A stretch of 64,000 bases of DNA from Clostridiales bacterium (GTDB lineage: Bacteria; Bacillota; Clostridia; Lachnospirales; Lachnospiraceae). This document shows positions 7,734-16,097 of this stretch, one piece after another; the first letter of the stretch is position 1; every line of letters begins with the position of its first letter. The stretch is from assembly GCA_021202925.1 (NCBI GenBank), contig JAJQCD010000034.1, positions 54,146-118,145 on the forward strand. Direction: 5' to 3'. The notes under the pieces are model-generated. The model made no database searches. It had not been told where the DNA came from and saw nothing but the letters and a program-made list of their open reading frames with translations. The translations under genes and the position numbers were made by a program.

Positions 7734-8933
7734 TCATATACTTTCCAGCGCTGCGGACAATTCTTCGATGATGTCGTCTGCATTCTCCAAGCCGATCGAA
7801 AGCCGCAGCTGCCCATAGGTAATCCCCAGCTTTTCCAGCTCTTCTTTTTTGTAGAAGCGATGGGAGGTCTTCGCCGCATAGGATACCGTGGTCGCCGTTC
7901 CCGCCAGGCTTGGCACATATTTGATCGTGGGAAGCGACCGGATGACTGCGGACGCCTCCTTCTCGGCGCCTTTCAGATTCACGCTCAGCATTCCTCCGAA
8001 GAGCCCTTTCGTAAACTGTGCCGCTGCACGTTCATGGTCAGGAGAAGATGGCAGACCCGGATAATATACTTTTTCAATCTTCGGATGCTTTTCCAGGAAG
8101 ACCGCAACCTTTCCTGCATTTTCTGAGTGCTTTCTGACCCGCAAATCCAGTGTCCGCAGGCTTCTTGCCAACAGCCAGCTGTCCGCTGCCCCCAGAATGC
8201 AGCCGTACAGCACCAGATTTCTGCGGATTTTTTCAATCAGACTGCTGCGGCCGACAGCAGCTCCGCCCACAATATCACTATGGCCTCCCAGGTATTTTGT
8301 AGCGCTGTACAGCACCAGATCTGCCCCAAGCTCCAGTGGTTTCACCACGACAGATGTACCAAAGGTATTGTCCACATAAAAAAGCAATCCGTGCTTTTTC
8401 GCAATGACGGAGATCGCACTCATATCCGGCACCTGCAGCAACGGATTGCAGATGGACTCGGTGTAAAGCAGCTTCGTATTGGGTCTGATATACGCCTCAA
8501 TGTTCTCATTTACAAAGTCCACAAAAGTTACCTCCACACCAAAGCGCTTCAGTTCATTCGTGAAATAATCCTGCACACCGCCGTACAGGATCGGCGAAGA
8601 CAGAATATGATCACCAGAGCTGACGACCGAAAGGACACTGGTCGTAATCGCCGCCATACCCGAGGAAAAGACAAGTCCCTCATCGCCGCCATCTGCCGCA
8701 GCCAAAATTTCTCCAACTGCGTCTGTATTGGGGTGACGCATCCTTGTATAAATATAGCCTTCCGCCTCGTGTTCATAGATGGCGTCCACAGACGGTACGT
8801 CGTCAAACGAAAATACAGAAGTCAGATACAGCGGAAGCGACTCGGGAACCGATTGATAAGCAGCAAATTTTTTATAATTCTGTCCGTCTCCGGTATGTAT
8901 CAGCCTTGTTGAAAGATCCTTTTCACTCATCAT
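7734..8933 (-). CDS. PLP-dependent Cys/Met metabolism lyase
   Basis: A 399-residue fold-type I enzyme. The ATG at 8931-8933 is preferred over the GTG six bases upstream because of AGGGAG spacing. The internal aldimine lysine is in YSATKYLGGHSD (Lys215 counted from the upstream GTG), with the phosphate-binding FSSGMAAITT segment near residue 91 and the DNTFGTSVV strand carrying the pyridine-N aspartate. These features are shared by cystathionine gamma-lyase, cystathionine gamma-synthase, methionine gamma-lyase and O-acetylhomoserine sulfhydrylase. Sequence alone does not separate them. The operon with methionine-type uptake and an M20 hydrolase favours a C-S lyase acting on imported S-substituted amino acids. 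Confidence 0.85.
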   Translation of the reverse strand: MMSEKDLSTRLIHTGDGQNYKKFAAYQSVPESLPLYLTSVFSFDDVPSVDAIYEHEAEGYIYTRMRHPNTDAVGEILAAADGGDEGLVFSSGMAAITTSVLSVVSSGDHILSSPILYGGVQDYFTNELKRFGVEVTFVDFVNENIEAYIRPNTKLLYTESICNPLLQVPDMSAISVIAKKHGLLFYVDNTFGTSVVVKPLELGADLVLYSATKYLGGHSDIVGGAAVGRSSLIEKIRRNLVLYGCILGAADSWLLARSLRTLDLRVRKHSENAGKVAVFLEKHPKIEKVYYPGLPSSPDHERAAAQFTKGLFGGMLSVNLKGAEKEASAVIRSLPTIKYVPSLAGTATTVSYAAKTSHRFYKKEELEKLGITYGQLRLSIGLENADDIIEELSAALESI

Positions 8934-8954
8934 AACCACTCTCCCTATCTTTTT

Positions 8955-10112
8955 TTAGTGTGCGCATATAAACTGCGCGTATGCCACATGCAGTTCAGCA
9001 GCTGTGAACAGCGCCTTCTCATCCGGCTCATAGTAATCGCTGTGCAGCGGACACGAGGATTCCGGTCGGCCATTTGCGGTTCCCACATGTGCATAGACGC
9101 CCTTCGCGTTCTTCAGAAACTCCGCGAAATCATCTCCCGCAAATCCCATGATCAGCCGCTGTTCTTCGATCACATTCTCTTCTCCCAGGGCGCTTCGCGC
9201 CACATTGACAGCCTCTTCATATGCCGTATCGTCATTGACCAGAACAGACGTGCTGCTTTCGAATTCCACATCTGCCTGCGCCCCATACCAGGCTGCAGTC
9301 AGTTCCGCCGTCTGCGCCACCTGGCGCAGGAGTTCGTTTCGTGTCTCCGCCGATACCGTGCGAATCGTCCCTTCCAGAACTGCCTGCTCCGGGATGATAT
9401 TCCAGGCGGAGCCGGAATGCAGAGATCCGACGGCTACCAGCGCATTGTTCTCCGGATTCAGTCTGTTTTTCAGCCCCTGCAGCCTTACGGTAATATCCGC
9501 CGCCGCGGCCAGCGCATCGGTTCCCGCTTCCGGTCTGCTGATGTGTGCGGTCTTTCCCCTGACGCTTATCCGGAAATAATCGCAGGACACAGCATCCACT
9601 CCCCTGGCAAAGGCGGCCTTTCCCGCCGGGTAATTCGGGGAAATGTGGATGCCGAATGCACGGTCACATCCTCTTGCCCATCCTTCTTTCGCAAAACGCT
9701 TCGCCCCTTGCCCCGATTCCTCCGCCTGCTGGAATGCAAATAAAACCGTCCCCATCAACGTTTCGCGTATCCCGCTTAAATATTTCGCCGCACCCAACAG
9801 CGCCGCCGTATGTATGTCATGTCCACAGGCGTGCATCACGCCCTCCCTCTCAGAGCGGAACGGAAGGCGTGTTTTTTCCTGTATCGGAAGCGCGTCGATA
9901 TCTGCCCGCAGCAATACGGTCTTCCCTGGCATCGTCCCATGGAGAATCCCCATCGTCCCGGTTTCCCCCACCTCATGATACCTGATCCCGAAGCTTTTCA
10001 GCTCCCGCCGAATCAATGCAGCAGTCTCATATTCCTGCAGGCTCAGCTCCGGGTGACGATGAAGCTGTCTGCGAATACGAAGCAGATATTCTCTGTCTGT
10101 TACGCTTTTCAT
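8955..10112 (-). CDS. M20 family amidohydrolase (N-acyl amino acid hydrolase)
   Basis: A 385-residue member of the M20D/IAA-amino-acid hydrolase family. The metal-binding MHACGHDIHTAALLG block at about 92-106, the QQAEESGQGA strand with the catalytic glutamate near 130, and the C-terminal MGFAGDDFAEF and PLHSDYYEPDE metal ligand region are all present. Such enzymes release free amino acid from N-acetyl or other N-acyl forms. In Bacillus subtilis, similar hydrolases are encoded with sulfur-compound ABC transporters for salvage of N-acetylated S-alkyl cysteines. The same logic fits here, because it lies between metI and the PLP lyase. The start has a GGAGAGAAGG ribosome binding site. Confidence 0.85.
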   Translation of the reverse strand: MKSVTDREYLLRIRRQLHRHPELSLQEYETAALIRRELKSFGIRYHEVGETGTMGILHGTMPGKTVLLRADIDALPIQEKTRLPFRSEREGVMHACGHDIHTAALLGAAKYLSGIRETLMGTVLFAFQQAEESGQGAKRFAKEGWARGCDRAFGIHISPNYPAGKAAFARGVDAVSCDYFRISVRGKTAHISRPEAGTDALAAAADITVRLQGLKNRLNPENNALVAVGSLHSGSAWNIIPEQAVLEGTIRTVSAETRNELLRQVAQTAELTAAWYGAQADVEFESSTSVLVNDDTAYEEAVNVARSALGEENVIEEQRLIMGFAGDDFAEFLKNAKGVYAHVGTANGRPESSCPLHSDYYEPDEKALFTAAELHVAYAQFICAH

Positions 10113-10136
10113 CCTTCTCTCCTCGCAGCTGTCGCA

Positions 10137-10817
10137 TCAGTGTGTATTTTTCTTTACGACCAGATCGCCGCAGATCTGCACCATACAGACCAGCAGCACG
10201 ATGATCAGGACTGTGACCCAGGTCACATCCTCCTGAAACCGGTTATGACCATAGCGGATCGCAAAATCCCCCAGGCCGCCGGCTCCGATGGCGCCCGCCA
10301 TCGTAGTAAGCCCGATCAGGCTGATCGCCGTCAGAGTCGTCGCCCTCGCAATCGCAGGAATACCCTCCCGCAGATATACCTTGAAAATAATATTCAACGG
10401 GCTCAAGCCGATCGACTGCACCGCCTCGATGACGCCCTCATCCACGGTAGCCAGCGCCGTTTCGATCTGACGGGAAAAAAACGGAACGGTTCCGCAGACC
10501 AGCGGCAGTATGGCTCCCTTTACGCCAATACCAGTACCCACAACCGCCCTGGTCAGCGGAAGAAGCATGGTCAGCAGGATGATAAAGGGAATAGAGCGCA
10601 GGATGTTGATCGCATTGTCGAGGAAGCGATAGACCGGGATATTCTGCAAAATACCTCCTCGTCTCGTCACGGTCACCAGAACTCCGAAAAACAGCCCCAG
10701 GAAGAAAGCAAAAATTCCCGAGACCGCAGCCATAACCAGTGTATCCCAGACAGCCTCCATAAGCTCCGGAATTTTACTCATCACGTTGGGAAGCCACGCA
10801 TTAAGAAGCTCCTGCAC
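10137..10817 (-). CDS. metI: methionine-type ABC transporter permease
   Basis: A 226-residue permease with five hydrophobic segments and the BPD-transport EAA-type loop (EAVQSIGLSPLNIIFKVYL) followed by GLTTMAGAIGAGGLGDFAIRYG, the MetI signature. It forms the membrane channel of the MetNIQ importer. Its start overlaps the last 17 bases of metN, typical of co-translated ABC subunits. Confidence 0.9.
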   Translation of the reverse strand: MQELLNAWLPNVMSKIPELMEAVWDTLVMAAVSGIFAFFLGLFFGVLVTVTRRGGILQNIPVYRFLDNAINILRSIPFIILLTMLLPLTRAVVGTGIGVKGAILPLVCGTVPFFSRQIETALATVDEGVIEAVQSIGLSPLNIIFKVYLREGIPAIARATTLTAISLIGLTTMAGAIGAGGLGDFAIRYGHNRFQEDVTWVTVLIIVLLVCMVQICGDLVVKKNTH

Positions 10818-11877
10818 TGTGTATCACCTCCACCGATATTTCTTTCTCCTTCAGATATGCAAATACCGCTTCCTTATCCGGTTCGCTTCCATGCAAAACC
10901 GCCACCGTTCCTCCGATCGGACACCCGGAAATCATTTCCACATCGCTGAACAATATATTAAATACAACATGGAACTGCACCGACATGGCGGATATCAGCG
11001 GTTCACTGACCCTGGCCCTGAGGTAGCGCATCAGTATCAGACGGTCCCCGGGCCTCATGGGAATGACAGATGGGTTCTCCTCCAGCAGGTCATAAATTCC
11101 GTAAAGGTTCGTCGTCGTATTGATGAACTGTCTGGTAATCTGTTGTTTGGGATTTGCGAAAATGGAAAAAACTTCTCCCTCTTCCACCACGCAGCCGTCC
11201 TCCATCACCGCTACCCGGTCGCAGATTTTCTTGATAACCGCCATCTCATGCGTGATCACGACAATCGTAATCCCCAGCTCGCTGTTCAGGCGAACGAGCA
11301 GATTCAGAATCGAGCGGGTCGTCTGTGGGTCCAGCGCGCTGGTGGCTTCATCACAGAGGAGAACCTTCGGGTCTCCGGCCAGAGCCCGCGCGATCGCAAC
11401 CCGCTGCTTCTGCCCGCCGGAAAGCTGTGAGGGGTAAGCGTCCAGCTTATCGCTCAGCTCCACATAATCAAGGAGTTCCCTCACTCTTTCCTCGATCTGC
11501 CTCCGGCTCCTTCCGGTTCCCTCCAACGGCAGCGCGACATTCCCCGCCACCGTACGACTCTTCATCAGGTTAAACTGCTGAAAGATCATGCCGATTCCCC
11601 GACGAACTCTCCGCAGTTCATCCGGTCTGAGCTTCATCAGTTCGGTTCCGTCAAAAAACACCTTTCCGGACGTCACCCTTTCCAGAAGATTCATACAGCG
11701 CACCAGGGTGGACTTTCCGGCTCCGGAGAAACCTATGATTCCATAGATTTCCCCCTGCCTTATGTTCATGGTCACATGTTTTACCGCCTCTACCCTGCGT
11801 TCCTTCATAAGAAATGTCTTACTGACGTCTTCCAGGCGGATGATCGCCTCGTCTGCCTTCACGCTCAATTCTCCCAT
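10801..11877 (-). CDS. metN: methionine-type ABC transporter ATPase
   Basis: A 358-residue ATPase: Walker A GFSGAGKST near residue 49, Q-loop QFNLM, signature LSGGQKQR, Walker B VLLCDEATSALD and the switch histidine in VVITHEM. The last 100 residues form the NIL regulatory domain that in MetN binds methionine and trans-inhibits uptake. Substrate could be L- or D-methionine, cystine, or related S-amino acids. Overlaps metQ by 13 bases and metI by 17. Confidence 0.92.
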   Translation of the reverse strand: MGELSVKADEAIIRLEDVSKTFLMKERRVEAVKHVTMNIRQGEIYGIIGFSGAGKSTLVRCMNLLERVTSGKVFFDGTELMKLRPDELRRVRRGIGMIFQQFNLMKSRTVAGNVALPLEGTGRSRRQIEERVRELLDYVELSDKLDAYPSQLSGGQKQRVAIARALAGDPKVLLCDEATSALDPQTTRSILNLLVRLNSELGITIVVITHEMAVIKKICDRVAVMEDGCVVEEGEVFSIFANPKQQITRQFINTTTNLYGIYDLLEENPSVIPMRPGDRLILMRYLRARVSEPLISAMSVQFHVVFNILFSDVEMISGCPIGGTVAVLHGSEPDKEAVFAYLKEKEISVEVIHSAGAS

Positions 11878-12779
11878 CCGGCCAGATATGCTCCCTGAAA
11901 ATCATTGGCATAGATTTCCTTAGTCCTGTCAGACTGGTAAGCCTTCACAATATCCAAATATAACGGATTATCCTTATCTTCTGTTCTGGCCGCAATCACG
12001 TTGATATAATCTTCCGTATCATAAAAACCCGGATCATCATGGAAAATGGCGTCGTCCGCCGGAGACAGCCCTGCATCAATCGCATAGCCTCCATTGATAA
12101 TCGCGGCAGCGACATCCGGCAGCAGCGACGGCGTCTGAGAGGAATCAACTACAACGAACTCCAGATTCAGCGGATTTTCAATAACATCTGTAGTATCCGG
12201 GGAGTCTGCATCCGGATCCAGGGTGATGAGGCCAGCCGCCTGCAGCACTCTCAGCCCGCGTGGCAGCGAGATCGCATCTCCCGGAAGTGCGATGGTATCG
12301 CCTTCCTCCAGCTCCTCTACACTGCTGATTTTGGAGGAATACAGATTCAAAGCCGCCAGCATGGTATTGCCGATCGGCACGATATCGTAGCCAAAGGTCT
12401 CTTTCTCCGTTTCCAGATAAATATGCGTCTGGAAGGAGTCGAGGTCAACCTCTCCGTTGTCGAGCGCCGCGTTTGGCTGCGTGTAGTCCGTGAAAAATAC
12501 TTTCTCTATCGTAACACCCAGTTCTGCAAAATCCGCAATGATCGGATCCCACACAACCTCGTCCGAAGGTCCCATAATTCCAAGCTTTACCTTGGTCTGC
12601 TCATAGATCGTCTCTGTGCCGGTTTCCTCCGTCTCTTCTTCCTCTGCCTGTACAATTTCCGTCTCTGTCTCTACGGTCGCTTCCGTTGAACTGGTCGCTT
12701 CCGTCGAACTGCCTGTGCAGGCCGTCAGGAGTCCCGCCAGCGCAAGAGACAGCAGGATTTCCGCAATCGTTTTTTTCAT
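11865..12779 (-). CDS. metQ: methionine-type ABC transporter substrate-binding lipoprotein
   Basis: A 304-residue NlpA/MetQ-family lipoprotein. Signal peptide with lipobox LLTAC, then a Ser/Thr/Glu-rich tether of about 40 residues. The binding domain follows, with family motifs VKLGIMGPSDEVVWDPI, FTDYTQPNAALDNGEVDLDS and the HIYL/NTMLAALNLYSSKI segments. It is first in the six-gene sulfur operon and would deliver the substrate to MetNI. The long acidic tether is unremarkable for Clostridia. Confidence 0.9.
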   Translation of the reverse strand: MKKTIAEILLSLALAGLLTACTGSSTEATSSTEATVETETEIVQAEEEETEETGTETIYEQTKVKLGIMGPSDEVVWDPIIADFAELGVTIEKVFFTDYTQPNAALDNGEVDLDSFQTHIYLETEKETFGYDIVPIGNTMLAALNLYSSKISSVEELEEGDTIALPGDAISLPRGLRVLQAAGLITLDPDADSPDTTDVIENPLNLEFVVVDSSQTPSLLPDVAAAIINGGYAIDAGLSPADDAIFHDDPGFYDTEDYINVIAARTEDKDNPLYLDIVKAYQSDRTKEIYANDFQGAYLAGWEN

Positions 12780-12836
12780 TTCCTCTTTTCCCTCATTTCC
12801 CTGATTTTTCTAAAACACATCTGTTTTACATGTCTT

Positions 12837-12866
12837 AATGTAATTCACAATCGGCTCCTTGTCCAA
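12837..12866 (-). promoter_or_regulatory. promoter of the metQ operon
   Basis: On the minus strand TTGGAC (12861-12866) and TACATT (12837-12842) are 18 bp apart, placing the start near 12830. It is weaker than the promoter of the opposing thiol genes, in keeping with activator dependence. Confidence 0.5.
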
Positions 12867-12888
12867 TACGTAAATTTTTGAACCGGTT

Positions 12889-12903
12889 ATAAGTTTTTCC
12901 TAT
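12889..12903 (-). promoter_or_regulatory. LysR box ATA-N9-TAT, copy 2
   Basis: The plus strand reads ATAAGTTTTTCCTAT, followed by TGCAGGCAGCCTGCA. It differs from the box at 4273-4287 by one base in 15, and the shared similarity continues into TGCAG. Its centre is about 66 bp from the predicted metQ start, the same distance as copy 1 from its promoter. The orientation relative to transcription is reversed, which a symmetric LTTR site allows. Confidence 0.6.
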
Positions 12904-13020
12904 TGCAGGCAGCCTGCAAGTCACGAAGATTTCTTCCGAATAATAAAAGCGCCTCATTATAAATATGGAATGATTTGTGATAAAAAGTATCGGTTACGTC
13001 AATTAAATTTCAAGTCGGGC

Positions 13021-13076
13021 TTTACAATTCCGATAGAATTGTGTTATGATTCTATATCATATAGCTAACATGTTTC
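13021..13076 (+). promoter_or_regulatory. promoter and GntR operator of the esterase-gntR operon
   Basis: TTTACA (13021-13026) and TATGAT (13045-13050) are 18 bp apart; start is near 13057. CTAACATGTT at 13065-13074 lies just downstream, where a bound repressor would block elongation. It matches ten of twelve positions of the perfect palindrome in the TRAP promoter (14797-14808). Autoregulation by the GntR protein of this operon is inferred. Confidence 0.55.
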
Positions 13077-13101
13077 AATAACATTTTAATGGAGGTGCCG
13101 C

Positions 13102-13905
13102 ATGAACATCATAAACCTTGAGATCGGCGCAATGGGAGCCCGGCTGCGCGGATATCTGCATGAACAATCCGAAAGCTGGCCGGATTACGAACACCGCCCC
13201 TGTGTCCTTGTCTGCCCGGGAGGCGAATATCGTTTTCTGTCCGACCGGGAGGCAGACCCGGTGGCCTTTGAATGGCTGGCGCAGGGCTATCAGGTCTTTC
13301 TCCTGTGGTATTCCGTCGGCGAACAAGCCCGTGATTTCCAGCCGCTAAAGGAATTGTCCGCGGCTGTCACAGCCATTCGCAGGAATTCCACCGAGTGGGG
13401 AATTGACCGGAACCGCGTCGCAGTCATCGGTTTCTCAGCCGGCGCCCACCTGACCCTGAGTCTGGGCGTTTACCATGACGCAGACATCCTGAAGCAGGAT
13501 CACGGCTTCAACCGGCCGGATGCCCTGATTCTCTCCTATCCGGTTGTTACCGCCGGTGAATACGCCCACGAAGGTTCTTTCGAACATCTGTCCGGCGAAA
13601 AGCGGGGCAAGGCATGGGAGCCATACAGCCTGGAACACTTTGTTTCCTCCTCTACGCCTCCCTGTTTCATCTGGCACACAGGAAGCGACGAGACTGTTCC
13701 CGTACAGAATACCCTGTTTCTGGTAAATGCGCTGCAGAACGCGGGCGTACCTTATGAATGTCACATTTATCCGAAGGGAGCACATGGTCTTTCCCTCTGC
13801 ACCGGCCAAGTGCGAAGACCCGGCGCAGACCTCGACCCACACCCGGCGACCTGGTTCCCCCTGTGCGTACAGTGGCTGGGACAGCTGTTTGACTTTACAA
13901 AATAA
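13102..13905 (+). CDS. alpha/beta hydrolase, acetyl-esterase type
   Basis: A 267-residue BD-FAE/Axe7-like esterase. The oxyanion segment is VCPGGEYRFL, the nucleophile elbow GFSAGAH is near residue 112, the acid is in HTGSDETVPV and the catalytic histidine is in YPKGAHGLSL. There is no signal peptide, so it is cytoplasmic. Family members remove acetyl groups from sugars or xylo-oligosaccharides. The gene is followed by a GntR regulator (16-bp gap), and the shared operator ties it to the TRAP transporter and a second SGNH esterase. An acylated sugar acid or similar imported substrate is therefore plausible. The AATGGAGGTGCCGC upstream gives a good ribosome binding site. Confidence 0.85.
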   Translation: MNIINLEIGAMGARLRGYLHEQSESWPDYEHRPCVLVCPGGEYRFLSDREADPVAFEWLAQGYQVFLLWYSVGEQARDFQPLKELSAAVTAIRRNSTEWGIDRNRVAVIGFSAGAHLTLSLGVYHDADILKQDHGFNRPDALILSYPVVTAGEYAHEGSFEHLSGEKRGKAWEPYSLEHFVSSSTPPCFIWHTGSDETVPVQNTLFLVNALQNAGVPYECHIYPKGAHGLSLCTGQVRRPGADLDPHPATWFPLCVQWLGQLFDFTK

Positions 13906-13921
13906 CAGAACGGAGAGCTTT

Positions 13922-14638
13922 ATGACAACTGGAGAACGAGCGCCGATTGTAACGGATCGGCAGACCATTCAGGACAACATTTACGCTACGCTGCGTGGGC
14001 AGATCTGCCTGCTGGAACTGACACCGGGAATCATCATGAGTTCCAATGAGGTCGCAGAATCCATGTCTCTTCTGATGCATCGTTCCGTGAGCCGCACCCC
14101 GGTGCGCGAGGCTTTCATCCGCCTTGCCAAAGAAGGGCTGGTTTCCATGCTCCCACAGCATGGTACCGTTGTGACCAGGATCGACCCGCAACGAGCCATG
14201 GAAGAACAGCTTCTACGCTACACACTGGAAACCGCCAACCTCGAGGATTTCCAGCGCAACGCCTCAACGGCCGACTACGACGGGTTGCGCGGCGTGATCG
14301 AAGAACAGACAAACGCAATCGAAGCCGGCCACACGATAGAATACATCCGCCTGGACAATGAATTCCACCACCGACAATTCCGTATCAGCGGTCATACACT
14401 GTACCTGGATATCATCACCACCTTTAACAGCCATTATGACCGCATCCGCAACCTGACCACCTGGGATTACGCCAATGTAAAAAATTCGATCCGGCAGCAC
14501 CAGGAAATCCTCTGTCACCTGGAACAGGGCGAGCTGGAACAGGCGCAAAACCTATTAAAGGATCACCTGACCAAGCTCGAAAATGAAAAACAGTCGCTGT
14601 TCGAACACTATCCGGATTATTTCACAGTCCAGCGATAG
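13922..14638 (+). CDS. GntR-family (FadR/FCD) regulator
   Basis: The ATG at 13922 behind CGGAGAG is chosen; the open frame runs further upstream only inside the esterase gene. The 238-residue product has an N-terminal winged HTH (RSVSRTPVREAFIRLAKEGL at about 58-77, GTVVTRI wing) and an all-helical FCD ligand domain (LDNEFHHRQFRISGH carries the metal-ligand histidines). FCD regulators respond to carboxylates or sugar acids. The palindromes at 13065 and 14797 are the likely operators, giving autoregulation plus repression of the TRAP operon. Confidence 0.88.
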   Translation: MTTGERAPIVTDRQTIQDNIYATLRGQICLLELTPGIIMSSNEVAESMSLLMHRSVSRTPVREAFIRLAKEGLVSMLPQHGTVVTRIDPQRAMEEQLLRYTLETANLEDFQRNASTADYDGLRGVIEEQTNAIEAGHTIEYIRLDNEFHHRQFRISGHTLYLDIITTFNSHYDRIRNLTTWDYANVKNSIRQHQEILCHLEQGELEQAQNLLKDHLTKLENEKQSLFEHYPDYFTVQR

Positions 14639-14674
14639 ATGTAGGCAACGATTACCCATAACAGAAATCTTCGG

Positions 14675-14700
14675 CCCCGGTATCCATGACGATACCGGGG
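14675..14700 (+). terminator. hairpin after gntR
   Basis: A perfect 10-bp stem (CCCCGGTATC with GATACCGGGG) encloses a 6-nt loop 37 bp after the gntR stop. No T-run follows directly, so it may be a weak terminator or an mRNA-stabilising hairpin separating this operon from the TRAP promoter. Confidence 0.5.
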
Positions 14701-14790
14701 TCGAAATCGTATCATGCAACATCTCCCCAGGCAGTTTCAACAAATTCGGAGACTGTTTTTTGTCATGTATTTACAAAATTATTTTTTCGC

Positions 14791-14819
14791 TTGCAACTAA
14801 CATGTTAGTGTGATATATT
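14791..14819 (+). promoter_or_regulatory. TRAP operon promoter with operator in the spacer
   Basis: TTGCAA (14791-14796) and TATATT (14814-14819) are 17 bp apart. The spacer contains the perfect 12-bp palindrome CTAACATGTTAG at 14797-14808. A repressor bound there would cover the -35/-10 region. The matching half-conserved site at 13065 points to the neighbouring GntR protein. Confidence 0.6.
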
Positions 14820-14964
14820 ATATTTGCATGCAAGATATTTTGTCACGAATTCGTGTATTATTCAGACGTTGTTGAAACACCACACCGGGGGGATTTGTGT
14901 AAAGAGGGCAGTTCCTTCCTCACAAGCTATGCCGCAAGTAAGCAGCGGCAGAATGGAGATTATC

Positions 14965-16035
14965 ATGAAAAAGAAAATGTTAACGGCTATTGTCATCACA
15001 GCCTGTGCCATGCTGGCAGCCTGCGCCACATCCGGCACCACAAAAAACGACGGAACTGACGCCACTTCTTCGGAGACAGGCGCATCCACAGGAACGGGCA
15101 CTGAGGCAGCCGCCGGGACAGCCGAGACCATCCATATCAAATTCGGCAACACAGCCGGAGAGGAAGACATCCAGACCATCGCCCTGCGCGACGTTGCCAA
15201 CCGCCTTTCGGAGGAAAGCGGCGGCAGAATTGTCGCCGAAGTCTACTCCAGTTCTTCCCTGGGTGACACCGACGATCTGGCTGAACAGGCCATGCAGGGA
15301 GCCGCCATCCTCACCGTCTCCGATCCCAGCCGTCTCGCCTCGTTTGTTCCGGATTACGGTATGCTGCAGATGCCTTACATCTTCGACGATTACACCGGAC
15401 TTGACAAGGTGATGGAAACCGAGATGTACGCAGAATGGGAGCAGGAATTCTCCGACCAGGGCATCTGGCTCGTCACCTCCAACTGGTTCAGCGGCACCCG
15501 GAATTTCTGCCTGAATAAAGAGGTAAACGTCCCTGCTGACCTGGCAGGCCAGCGAATCCGCACCATCGGCAACGATCTGTGCACCAGTTCCATCAACGCC
15601 ATGGGCGCCGTCGCCACTCCGATGAGCTGGAGCGAAGTCTATACCTCAATTCAGCAGAAAGCGCTTGACGGAGCTGAGGTGCAGACGCCTTCCTTCTACG
15701 CGACCCGCCTGTGGGAAGTCACGAAATATATCAACAAGACCGAACATTTCCAGCTGATCGGTTCCGTCGTGACCGGCACCAAATTCCGCGACAGCCTGAG
15801 CGCTGAGGATCAGGAGCTGGTAGCCCGCATATTCCGGGAGGTCGGCACTGAATATCAGGAGAAATGCATTGCCATGAGTGACGACTATGAAAAGGAAATG
15901 GTCGAGAAATACGGCGTGATCGTCAACACCAACGTCGATATCCAGGCATTTAAGGACGCCGCCGATCCGGTGTATGACAAACTGGGATACCGCGAGGTGC
16001 GCGACGAGCTGATGAAGCAGATGAATGAGAACTGA
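14965..16035 (+). CDS. dctP: TRAP transporter substrate-binding lipoprotein (DctP)
   Basis: The start is set at 14965 (MKKKMLTAIVITACAMLAAC) because GGAG lies seven bases upstream and it gives a proper lipoprotein signal; the open frame begins 47 codons earlier without one. The 356-residue product has a Ser/Thr/Gly-rich tether and the DctP fold. Family landmarks are DVANRLSEESGGRIVAEVYS, GDTDDLAEQAMQGA, the FCLNKEVNVPADLAGQRIR strand with the substrate-carboxylate arginine, and GAEVQTPSFYATRLWEV. It captures an organic acid outside the cell for the DctQM channel. It is first of a three-gene TRAP set. Confidence 0.92.
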   Translation: MKKKMLTAIVITACAMLAACATSGTTKNDGTDATSSETGASTGTGTEAAAGTAETIHIKFGNTAGEEDIQTIALRDVANRLSEESGGRIVAEVYSSSSLGDTDDLAEQAMQGAAILTVSDPSRLASFVPDYGMLQMPYIFDDYTGLDKVMETEMYAEWEQEFSDQGIWLVTSNWFSGTRNFCLNKEVNVPADLAGQRIRTIGNDLCTSSINAMGAVATPMSWSEVYTSIQQKALDGAEVQTPSFYATRLWEVTKYINKTEHFQLIGSVVTGTKFRDSLSAEDQELVARIFREVGTEYQEKCIAMSDDYEKEMVEKYGVIVNTNVDIQAFKDAADPVYDKLGYREVRDELMKQMNEN

Positions 16036-16097
16036 TTACAGATGCAACCATTGATGACGAAACCCGTTTATTAAAAACGATTGGAGGAGGTATTCGC

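Noticed and set aside
9810-10949. 379-codon plus-strand frame
   Set aside because: It lies antisense to the M20, metI and metN genes, which carry clear motifs; the translation is low-complexity with no fold signature.
12780-13101. SAM or T-box riboswitch before metQ
   Set aside because: I looked for the conserved T-box TGGNACCGCG and S-box blocks on the minus strand and saw none; the LysR box explains control.
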